A stretch of 11,680 bases of DNA. It comes from Candidatus Latescibacterota bacterium. GTDB taxonomy: Bacteria; Latescibacterota; 4484-107; B68-G9. The stretch spans positions 1-11,680 of the forward strand of contig DTXA01000163.1 of assembly GCA_012962735.1 (NCBI GenBank). The letters are read 5' to 3'. The translations under genes and the position numbers were made by a program. Numbering within the stretch: the stretch's first letter is position 1; every line of letters starts with the position of its first letter. The notes below the pieces were generated by a model. The model had not been told where the DNA came from, searched no databases, and saw only the letters and a program-made list of their open reading frames with translations. This document shows positions 6,641 through 11,680 of this stretch, piece after piece.

Positions 6641-7975
6641 CTACTTCTTCATCGGATCGAAGTCCGGCACCAAGAAGTCCTCCAGCCTTATCCTTCCTTC
6701 TTCAACTGCCTCCTCGAGGGCCTCGTTGAGCCTACGGTCCAGGTCTTCCAAAGCCTCATCCATGTCCAGCTGTCCGTTCACGATGCCTGCTGCCACTTCA
6801 TCGAACGGAGGTCCCTTCAGCCGAAGCAGCCCCTCCGGGGTGGGGGGATATACCTTGTGGTAGGTCAGGTCCGAACACTCCTTCATCCCCTTGGCTAAGC
6901 TCAAGTTCTCAGGAGTGTTCACAGTCGGCACAGTGGACATGTTCTTACCTGCCCGGACCATGGCGGAGAGGTACTCATCGGACAGCGTGAACTTGACCAC
7001 CTCCCAGGCATCATCCGGATGTCCGGTCTTGGAAGAGATGCTCCACTGGTATGCGAAGAAAGCTGGGGCGAGGCCCTTTCGTCCCTCGTCCGGCACGGGG
7101 AGATCCGCCACCCCGAAGTCCACATCGGACTTGAACTGCCCCACGAACACCCCGGGGTTCCAGGAGCCCCCGATGATCATGGCGGCCCTGTCCCCGCAGA
7201 AGGCCAGCCTCGCCCTGTCGTCGTCCATGGAGTTCATCCCCGGCATCACGCTCCCGTCCTCTATGAGGTCCATGAGGAGCCTGAGGGCCCTCTTGAAGGG
7301 CTCGGAGTTGTACTGAAACTTACCAGTGTGGTAGTTGAAGGGATATCCTCCCGCAGTGGCGGCCATCCAAGAGATGTTCATCATATAAACCCATGGATAT
7401 TTGGCCCCTATGATGAACCCGTAGAACCTGCCCCTCCCTGCCCGCGTTATCCTGCGGGCGTATTCCCTCAACTCCTCCCAGGTCTTAGGGGGTCTGTCGG
7501 GGTCCAGTCCAGCCTTTTCAAAAAGCGTCTTGTTGTAAAACAGCTTGGCCGTCAAAAGCGCTGTCGGGATGGCATACACGTGCCCCCCTATGGTCGAGAC
7601 GTAGGGCTGGAAGGTCCCGGGCATAAACCTCGCCTTGAATTCGGGTGTAAGCCATCGGTCCAAAGGCATGAGCCATCCCGCCTCCACCTGTTGGGCTAAA
7701 AGGGCATCGCTTGGGGTCTGGAACACGTCCGGAGGGCTGCCCGCATCCCAGGCCAGCTTCAACATATCCTGGTACCGGTCCGTATGGATCACCATCTCGA
7801 CCTCTATCCCCGGATGTTCCCGCGCGAACTTCTCGAACATGGCGTTCCGCACGTCCATGTCGTGCCTGTTCCAGGTCCAGAACACGATCTTCGTCTTGGC
7901 CTCAGCATCTCCTAACATGGCAGAGGCCGCCCAGAGGACCGCCGAAAGGCCAACTTCCCATATCCGTGCCCTCAT
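6641..7975 (-). CDS. extracellular sugar-binding protein of ABC transporter
   Basis: Family 1 solute-binding protein, 444 residues, which delivers a sugar to the two permeases encoded just downstream. The N-terminus has a charged MRAR, a hydrophobic core at about 7-20 and an AEA site near 24-26 suitable for signal peptidase I. There is no lipobox cysteine, so the mature protein should be free in the periplasm, as expected for a diderm. The mature protein opens with KTKIVFWTWNRHD, followed by SPPDVFQTPSD (about 80-90), YNKTLFEKAGLDPDRPPKTWEEL (about 147-169) and later GGSWNPG, all typical of the family. Aromatic residues are plentiful, as in sugar-binding sites. The start is ATG 7975 behind GAGGAGGG. 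The C-terminal 40 residues are rich in Glu/Asp and helical. The ligand is unknown. Confidence 0.94.
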   Translation of the reverse strand: MRARIWEVGLSAVLWAASAMLGDAEAKTKIVFWTWNRHDMDVRNAMFEKFAREHPGIEVEMVIHTDRYQDMLKLAWDAGSPPDVFQTPSDALLAQQVEAGWLMPLDRWLTPEFKARFMPGTFQPYVSTIGGHVYAIPTALLTAKLFYNKTLFEKAGLDPDRPPKTWEELREYARRITRAGRGRFYGFIIGAKYPWVYMMNISWMAATAGGYPFNYHTGKFQYNSEPFKRALRLLMDLIEDGSVMPGMNSMDDDRARLAFCGDRAAMIIGGSWNPGVFVGQFKSDVDFGVADLPVPDEGRKGLAPAFFAYQWSISSKTGHPDDAWEVVKFTLSDEYLSAMVRAGKNMSTVPTVNTPENLSLAKGMKECSDLTYHKVYPPTPEGLLRLKGPPFDEVAAGIVNGQLDMDEALEDLDRRLNEALEEAVEEGRIRLEDFLVPDFDPMKK

Positions 7976-7997
7976 CTTTCCCTCCTCGGATAGTATT

Positions 7998-8026
7998 GTC
8001 CCTCTTCCCCGAAGGTTCTGAAGGAC
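7998..8026 (-). other. stem-loop in the leader of the sugar-binding protein gene
   Basis: On the minus strand, GTCCTTC can pair with GAGGGAC (7 bp including one G-U pair). The arms enclose a 15-base loop that itself contains TTC-GGG-GAA. It lies about 22 bases upstream of the ATG at 7975, just ahead of the ribosome binding site. There is no T tract after it, so it is not a standard terminator. It could affect translation or mRNA stability, or be chance. Confidence 0.3.
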
Positions 8027-8051
8027 AAAGCCTTTTTCACAACAGATTTAA

Positions 8052-8080
8052 AAGATAGGACATTCACGGTAGAAAAGCAA
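8052..8080 (-). promoter_or_regulatory. possible sigma-70 promoter for the sugar ABC genes
   Basis: On the minus strand, TTGCTT (8080-8075) is separated by 17 bp from TATCTT (8057-8052). The -10 hexamer is identical to that of the hsp20 promoter. It would begin transcription near 8045, giving a leader of about 70 bases for the binding-protein gene. The -35 match is weak (TTG only), and the site overlaps the end of the frameshifted gene, so this is tentative. Confidence 0.35.
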
Positions 8081-8431
8081 GGCGTCGTTCCAGCGCACGG
8101 AGGTACTGGGAGAGGTTCTCCCTCCACGCCCCGGCAGGCCAGCTCCGCCAGATGCTGTGTCACCAACCCGCACTCCTGAAGCTGGCACCTGAGCACCCAG
8201 TCTATCCCCCTGGCGATGACCTCGCTGTAATCGGCTCCACGGGGACTTCCATATGACCCCGGACGCAGATAGCGCTCCGCTTCACTGGGGCTCCAGCCAG
8301 TGCACGCCCTTACCATCCGGCTTGCGCACCACACCGTCCTCGTCCACGATATAGGTCTCGTAGACCCGTCGCTTAAAGGGCTCCAGCGCGGCCTCTATGG
8401 CCTCGGGGGAAATCCGCACCCGTTCCGCCAT
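8064..8431 (-). pseudogene. frameshifted gene for an unrecognised protein of about 121 residues
   Basis: A frame opens at ATG 8431 behind a strong GGAGGGAGAT site and gives 49 residues (MAERVRISPEAIEAALEPFK and on) before TGA at 8282-8284. Protein-like sequence continues in the +1 frame (SEAERYLRPGSYGSP, then VIARGIDWVLRCQLQEC and TQHLAELAC). It shifts again to finish as AWRENLSQYLRALERRLAFLP, with a stop at 8064-8066. Each shift coincides with a 4-base homopolymer: GGGG at 8287-8290 and CCCC at 8129-8132 on the plus strand. Removing one base from each restores a single frame of 121 residues, mostly helical in its second half and with high GC at third codon positions. Its start overlaps the last 59 bp of lnt. 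This is either a recent pseudogene or an intact gene with two sequence errors. I do not recognise the family and assign no function. Confidence 0.6.
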
Positions 8432-9935
8432 ATCTCCCTCCCTGCGTGCCCCTGCGCATCCTCGCCCACATCAACAACCCCACGCTCCACCCGACACACA
8501 TCCAAGCAAGCCATTCCCCGTGCTTAGCGTAAAAAGTCTCCCCTTCCCTGAGCGGCAACTCGCCCACCACCACCGCGTCCTGGAAGATCTTCGTGGCCTT
8601 CAAAACCCTCCCGTACGGGTCCACAAGCATGGAAACTCCTGTGTTGGCGCACCTTGCGAGCGATATCCGATGCTCCACCGTGCGGAAGACCGCCATCTGC
8701 GCGTGCTGATAGGGGGCGGAATACGGGCCGAACCAGGCGTCGTTGGTGATGTTGACCAAGAGGTTGGCCCCATCTCGCACGAACCTCCGCACGTCCCGGG
8801 CGAAAGCGGCCTCGAAGCAGATTAAGGTCGGCAAGCGCGCCGGACCGACCTCGAATAGCACCCGCTCGTCCCCGGGCGTGAAGTTACCCGGGCCCCCTCC
8901 GATCTGGATGTCCTTGAGGAAGGGGAGTAGCTCGACCAGGGGCATTCGTTCGCCGAAGGGTACCAGGTGCATCTTGTGGTACTTTCGCACCGGGCCACGG
9001 ATGGGATCGAACAATATCGCAGAGTTGAACATCCTCGGCTCCCCCCCAGGGAGCCACTCGTAGTCGTTGGCGCCTGTCAACAGGGGCGCCCCGACATCCC
9101 GGGAGATCCCGGCAACCCACTCCCGATAGGGCTCCCTCTTGAGCAAGAAGGTGGGAGCTGCGGTCTCGGGCCATATCACCAGATCTACCGACTCCCCGAT
9201 GGAGCGAGTCAGGCTGTCGTACTTGGAAAAGGAGAAGGCCAAAAACTTAGGGTCCCACTTCACGTCCTGGTCTATATTGCCCTGGACCAGGGCCACCTGG
9301 ACGTACCGCCTACCTACCTGGGCGCGCGCCAAGGTCCATTGGCCGTATATGTACGGCAGGATAAGCAAGGCCGCCGCCAAAGCCCCCCGGACCCAGAACC
9401 TCGGGCGCCCGGATCCCCATTCGGCCAGAAGGCCGTTGACCGTCAGGACCCAGAATGTAACCCCCCGCACCCCGGTGTAGGAAGCCATCTGAATTAAAGG
9501 AGGGTAGAACCCGAGGGAGTACCCCACGCTCCCCCAACTGAACCCTAAAAACCCCACCGTCCGCACCAGCTCTAAGCCCGTCCACAAGACGGCAGCTGAG
9601 AGCCAAAGGGGAAGGCGGGTCCCCCTCCGAATCCCCCAGAATAAAGCCCCGAACGCCCCCGGGTACAGGGAGATGAAGGGCACCAGGAGGAAGTACCCCA
9701 CCCACACCACCTGGGCCACCCAGAAAAGCAGTATCCCAAAGAAGACCCACCCGAAGATGTACCCCCATCGGAACGCCTCCCTCCAGCTCCCAGCTCCCTC
9801 CAATGCCAGCAACAGCGGCACCAGCGCCACAAAGGCCGAAAGCCCCCACCCCGGCTGGGGGAAGGCCAATGCCAGAAGGAGGCCGGAGGCCACAGAGGGA
9901 AACCATGCCTTACTGTTGACAGTAAGGGAGATCAT
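8373..9935 (-). CDS. lnt: apolipoprotein N-acyltransferase
   Basis: Lnt adds the third acyl chain to the N-terminal cysteine of apolipoproteins, at the periplasmic face of the inner membrane. From ATG 9935 the protein has 520 residues (E. coli 512). The N-terminal half has several membrane helices (about residues 12-190), with the family's FSWGSVGYS segment near 132-140. The C-terminal nitrilase-like domain carries the catalytic triad: E257 in VIWPET, K321 in YHKMHLVPFGE and C373 in LICFEAAF. NITNDAWFG follows at about 395-403. A final membrane helix sits near 475-490. The frame is open 80 codons further upstream, but that part runs through the intergenic heptamer repeat and has no Lnt similarity. 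The start lacks a strong RBS. The last 30 residues are Gly/Arg-rich, and the final 19 are encoded inside the next gene, suggesting that the original stop was lost. Confidence 0.95.
   Translation of the reverse strand: MISLTVNSKAWFPSVASGLLLALAFPQPGWGLSAFVALVPLLLALEGAGSWREAFRWGYIFGWVFFGILLFWVAQVVWVGYFLLVPFISLYPGAFGALFWGIRRGTRLPLWLSAAVLWTGLELVRTVGFLGFSWGSVGYSLGFYPPLIQMASYTGVRGVTFWVLTVNGLLAEWGSGRPRFWVRGALAAALLILPYIYGQWTLARAQVGRRYVQVALVQGNIDQDVKWDPKFLAFSFSKYDSLTRSIGESVDLVIWPETAAPTFLLKREPYREWVAGISRDVGAPLLTGANDYEWLPGGEPRMFNSAILFDPIRGPVRKYHKMHLVPFGERMPLVELLPFLKDIQIGGGPGNFTPGDERVLFEVGPARLPTLICFEAAFARDVRRFVRDGANLLVNITNDAWFGPYSAPYQHAQMAVFRTVEHRISLARCANTGVSMLVDPYGRVLKATKIFQDAVVVGELPLREGETFYAKHGEWLAWMCVGWSVGLLMWARMRRGTQGGRYGGTGADFPRGHRGRAGAL
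9910..9925. promoter_or_regulatory. perfect 7-bp inverted repeat at the lnt start
   Basis: TTACTGT and ACAGTAA are separated by TG. This is a perfect inverted repeat located 11-26 bases inside the lnt coding sequence, counting from ATG 9935. A further ACAGTAA at 9961-9967 lies exactly 42 bp from the one at 9919-9925, about four helical turns, and overlaps the proposed lnt -10. The arrangement looks like an operator, but I cannot name a regulator for it. Confidence 0.35.
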
Positions 9936-9960
9936 TTCATGTTCCGTCCTCGGTCTGCTT

Positions 9961-9988
9961 ACAGTAAAAATAAGGGCTCGAGGTTCAA
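9961..9988 (-). promoter_or_regulatory. lnt: possible lnt promoter
   Basis: On the minus strand, TTGAAC (9988-9983) is followed after 16 bp by TACTGT (9966-9961). Transcription would start near 9954, about 19 bases before the lnt ATG. The -35 hexamer is formed by the intergenic heptamer repeat. Both hexamers match the consensus only partly (4/6 and 3/6), so confidence is low. Confidence 0.3.
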
Positions 9989-10077
9989 AGTTCAAGGTTC
10001 GATGTCGTAAGCTCCATCTCTCGACTTCGGACATCGGACTTTGGACTTCGGAGAGCGTATCCTCCTTCACGACCTTG
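9984..10077. repeat. degenerate 7-bp-period intergenic repeat, copy B
   Basis: It lies in the divergent lnt/hsp20 spacer (9936-10164). There are two tracts on the plus strand. At 9984-10011 the units are TTCAAAG, TTCAAGG, TTCGATG and TCGTAAG. At 10025-10052 there are four units of the form CWTYGGA, for example CTTCGGA and CTTTGGA. The repeat ends with CTTCACGACCTTG at 10065-10077, identical to the 13-mer next to copy A at 5691-5703. Heptamer tracts of this general type are known as dispersed intergenic repeats in some bacterial genomes. No protein is encoded here. Confidence 0.65.
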
Positions 10078-10095
10078 GCGGTAAGCGGATACTCC

Positions 10096-10124
10096 TTGAC
10101 ATATCCACCGTGGGGCCTTATCTT
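10096..10124 (+). promoter_or_regulatory. sigma-70-type promoter of hsp20-lon
   Basis: A perfect -35 hexamer TTGACA (10096-10101) is followed by a 17-bp spacer and a -10 hexamer TATCTT (10119-10124). Transcription should start near 10131, giving a leader of about 34 bases before the hsp20 ATG at 10165. This is the best promoter in the window. There is no CIRCE element (TTAGCACTC repeat) nearby. Confidence 0.72.
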
Positions 10125-10128
10125 CTCC

Positions 10129-10149
10129 ATTGAGTGCACCTCGCTCAAA
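10129..10149. promoter_or_regulatory. HAIR-like inverted repeat, candidate HspR operator
   Basis: ATTGAGT, seven bases, then GCTCAAA. The HspR operator HAIR is CTTGAGT-N7-ACTCAAG. The match is 11 of 14 positions, with the correct 7-bp spacing and both TTGAG/CTCAA cores intact. It covers roughly -2 to +19 relative to the predicted transcription start, a position where a repressor would block transcription. HspR represses chaperone and protease genes, including lon in some actinobacteria. No hspR gene is in the window. Confidence 0.5.
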
Positions 10150-10164
10150 CCCGGGGAGGGAACT

Positions 10165-10593
10165 ATGGCGAACATATGGGACGAGATGGAGGAGATGGCC
10201 CGTCAGATGGAGTTCCTCTTAGAGGGCATACGCAGACCCCGCTCCCGCTTCGCAACGCATCTATGGCAGCCTATGGTTGACGTGTATGAGACCGCAGAGG
10301 AGGTCTTCGTGCTCGCGGAGCTCCCGGGCGTGGACCGGGAGAGGCTCTCGGTCTCAGTGGACGGAAGGCTGCTGATCCTGAGAGGCGAACGTCTTAGGAT
10401 AACCCCTCCCGGCGGAGGGCGATACTATCAGATGGAGATACCCTTCGGCCCGTTTGAGAGGATAGTCAAGCTCCCGGCGGAGGTGGAGGCGGAGACAGCT
10501 AAGGCGGTATACCGCAATGGAATCTTGGAGATATCCTTCCGCAAGGCCCACGTCCCACACGTGACCCACATAGAGATTACGGCGGAAGTTTAG
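10165..10593 (+). CDS. hsp20: small heat-shock protein (Hsp20/alpha-crystallin family)
   Basis: An ATP-independent cytosolic chaperone that binds unfolding proteins and holds them for refolding. It has 142 residues, normal for bacterial Hsp20. The short N-terminal arm (about 1-33) is helical with methionine and phenylalanine. The alpha-crystallin domain runs from about 34 to 130: it opens with QPMVDVYET, continues through VLAELPGVDRERLSVSVDG and RLLILRGER, and ends with the hallmark YRNGILEISFRKA. The C-terminal tail (HVPHVTHIEITAEV) carries an IxI-like IEI that normally mediates oligomer contacts. ATG 10165 is preferred because GGGGAGGG lies just upstream and the preceding open frame is the intergenic repeat region. 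It is co-directional with lon, 8 bp upstream of it, and likely heat-inducible from the promoter/operator just described. Confidence 0.95.
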   Translation: MANIWDEMEEMARQMEFLLEGIRRPRSRFATHLWQPMVDVYETAEEVFVLAELPGVDRERLSVSVDGRLLILRGERLRITPPGGGRYYQMEIPFGPFERIVKLPAEVEAETAKAVYRNGILEISFRKAHVPHVTHIEITAEV

Positions 10594-10601
10594 GAGAATA
10601 T

Positions 10602-11680
10602 ATGCTCTTAGGACCACAAGGTCAGGTCGTATCCTCGGAACGCCCGAGCCCCCCCATACCGGAGGAATTGGCCGTCCTCCCGAGCCCGGAGGTGGTGCTC
10701 TTCCCCTATATGCTCCTCCCCCTCCCTGTAACGGACCAGCGCCTGGTGCGTATGGTGGACGATGTCGTGGCTGGAGAGCGTAAGATATTAGCTGTATTCA
10801 CATTAAAGGAGCCCAAGAGGGGGCCCATACTCGAGAACCTCTACCGGACTGGGACGGCGGCTGGGATAGCGCGGATGCTCCGGATGCCGGACGGTGGAGT
10901 CCAGATACTGCTTCAGGGATTGGCCCGCATTGCCTTAGAGGACATCATTTCCTCAGATCCATATATAAAGGCCAAGGTGCGCCCGCTCCAGGAACAGATG
11001 GAGAAGACCCTCGAGCTCGAGGCCCTGGCCCGCAATGCGGTCGCCCTATTCCAGAGGGTGGTCTCCCTGGCCCCCAACCTCCCGGACGAGCTCGGCGTGG
11101 TGATCGCAAACATCCCCGAGCCCGGCCAGCAGGCGGACTTCATAGCATCCCATATAAAACTCTCCACCCTGGAACGCCAGGAGATATTGGAGACCTTGGA
11201 CGTGGCCGAGAGACTCCGTAAGGTGTTGACCTACCTCAACCGGGAGCTGGAGATACTGGAACTGAGCAGCCGCATCCAGTCCCAGGTCAAGGGAGAGCTG
11301 GACAAGGCCCAGAGGGAGTTCTTCCTGAGGAAACAGTTGGAGCAGATCAAAAAGGAACTTGGAGAGGAGGACGAGCACACAGCCGAGATCAACCAGCTCC
11401 GCGGGCAGATAGAGGAGGCCGGTCTCCCAGAGGAAGCCAAGAGGGAGGCTCTAAGGGAGCTCGACCGTATGGCCAAGATGCCCCCCCAGGCCGCCGAGTA
11501 TGCCGTGGCCCGGACTTATTTGGACTGGCTCATCTCCCTGCCCTGGAACAAGAGCACCGAGGACAGCTTAGATGTGGACCGCGCCGCCAAGATTTTAGAT
11601 GAGGACCACTACGGCCTGGAGAAGCCCAAGGAGCGCATTTTGGAATATCTGGCTGTGCGCAAGATCAAGGCCGATATGAA
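10602..11680 (+). CDS. lon: ATP-dependent protease Lon, N-terminal part (cut by the window edge)
   Basis: Lon degrades misfolded and regulatory proteins in the cytoplasm using ATP. From ATG 10602 the frame is open to the window end (359 complete codons). The N-terminal substrate-binding domain is at about 25-210: VLPSPEVVLFPYMLLPLPV, with the usual P in the LFP motif, then LLQGLARIAL and a region matching NIPEPGQQADFIASHI. A long coiled helix follows (LSSRIQSQVKGELDKAQREF, FFLRKQLEQIKKELGEED). Next come the YLDWLISLPWNKST block and DEDHYGLEKPKERILEYLAV, which in Lon immediately precedes the AAA+ Walker A. The ATPase and Ser-Lys protease domains therefore lie beyond the window. The RBS AGGAG overlaps the hsp20 stop codon, so the two genes are tightly linked. 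Confidence 0.96.
   Translation, partial: MLLGPQGQVVSSERPSPPIPEELAVLPSPEVVLFPYMLLPLPVTDQRLVRMVDDVVAGERKILAVFTLKEPKRGPILENLYRTGTAAGIARMLRMPDGGVQILLQGLARIALEDIISSDPYIKAKVRPLQEQMEKTLELEALARNAVALFQRVVSLAPNLPDELGVVIANIPEPGQQADFIASHIKLSTLERQEILETLDVAERLRKVLTYLNRELEILELSSRIQSQVKGELDKAQREFFLRKQLEQIKKELGEEDEHTAEINQLRGQIEEAGLPEEAKREALRELDRMAKMPPQAAEYAVARTYLDWLISLPWNKSTEDSLDVDRAAKILDEDHYGLEKPKERILEYLAVRKIKADM

Noticed and set aside
7019..7699. 226-residue plus-strand frame opposite the binding-protein gene
   Set aside because: An antisense shadow of a clear family 1 binding protein, with a composition typical of GC-rich reverse frames.
7972..8334. 120-residue minus-strand frame starting MWCASRMVRA
   Set aside because: It has no RBS at its start, begins inside the frame of the small gene and ends past the binding-protein start. 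Only its middle part is protein-like, and that part is explained as the second segment of the frameshifted gene.
9310..9906. 198-residue minus-strand frame inside lnt
   Set aside because: A glycine-rich shadow of the lnt membrane region with no RBS or family features.
9910..9925. LexA (SOS) box
   Set aside because: The CTGT and ACAG halves are only 2 bp apart, not 8 bp as in the gram-negative LexA site, and the Bacillus-type box does not match either.
9984..10052. CRISPR-like array
   Set aside because: The repeat unit is 7 bp, directly tandem and degenerate, with no spacers and no cas genes.
10129..10149. CIRCE (HrcA) operator for the heat-shock operon
   Set aside because: GAGTGC is present, but the TTAGCACTC-N9-GAGTGCTAA arrangement is not. 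The spacing and arms fit HAIR better.
9673..10164. 164-codon upstream extension of hsp20
   Set aside because: It runs antisense through lnt and through the repeat region. A strong RBS directly precedes ATG 10165, which gives a normal Hsp20.
9936..10175. 80-codon N-terminal extension of lnt
   Set aside because: It is translated through the intergenic heptamer repeat and the hsp20 promoter, has no Lnt similarity and would overlap the hsp20 start.

Overview
The window looks like a chromosomal segment from a diderm (outer-membrane) bacterium. Three things point that way: a lipid A kinase gene (lpxK), an apolipoprotein N-acyltransferase gene (lnt), and a periplasmic sugar-binding protein with a signal-peptidase-I-type leader and no lipobox cysteine. 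The DNA is moderately GC-rich (roughly 57-60% by eye). The coding strand is purine-rich, and AGG (Arg) and ATA (Ile) codons are common. That usage is frequent in thermophilic or deep-branching bacteria, but I cannot assign a phylum.

Layout. About 85% of the window is a head-to-tail train of minus-strand genes, read from right to left: lnt (9935-8373); a frameshifted gene for an unrecognised protein of about 121 residues (8431-8064); an incomplete carbohydrate ABC transporter with a binding protein and two permeases (7975-4759); lpxK (4762-3707); nadB (3697-2087); a radical SAM protein (2090-1266); a 44-codon remnant of a PIG-L/LmbE deacetylase (1255-1121); a Gfo/Idh/MocA-type oxidoreductase (1124-96); and the first 12 codons of another gene (37-1). 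Several junctions are four-base ATGA or GTGA overlaps, which suggests translational coupling. On the plus strand, divergent from lnt, hsp20 (10165-10593) and lon (10602 to the window end, truncated) form an operon.

How the genes fit together. The binding protein, the two permeases, the oxidoreductase and the PIG-L remnant look like pieces of one sugar uptake and catabolism locus, with lpxK, nadB and the radical SAM gene lying between them. No transporter ATPase is present, so it must be supplied from elsewhere. The hsp20-lon pair has a clear sigma-70-type promoter (TTGACA, 17 bp, TATCTT). Immediately after it lies an inverted repeat resembling HAIR, the operator of the heat-shock repressor HspR.

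Most notable points: (1) the HAIR-like operator; (2) the broken small gene, whose frame is restored by removing one base from each of two 4-base homopolymers; (3) the PIG-L remnant that keeps its RBS and start and overlaps the oxidoreductase start; (4) a dispersed 7-bp-period intergenic repeat seen twice, each copy followed by the same 13-mer; (5) repeated ACAGTAA half-sites around the lnt promoter and start. I did not see a CRISPR array, insertion sequence, tRNA, rRNA or an obvious new defence system.
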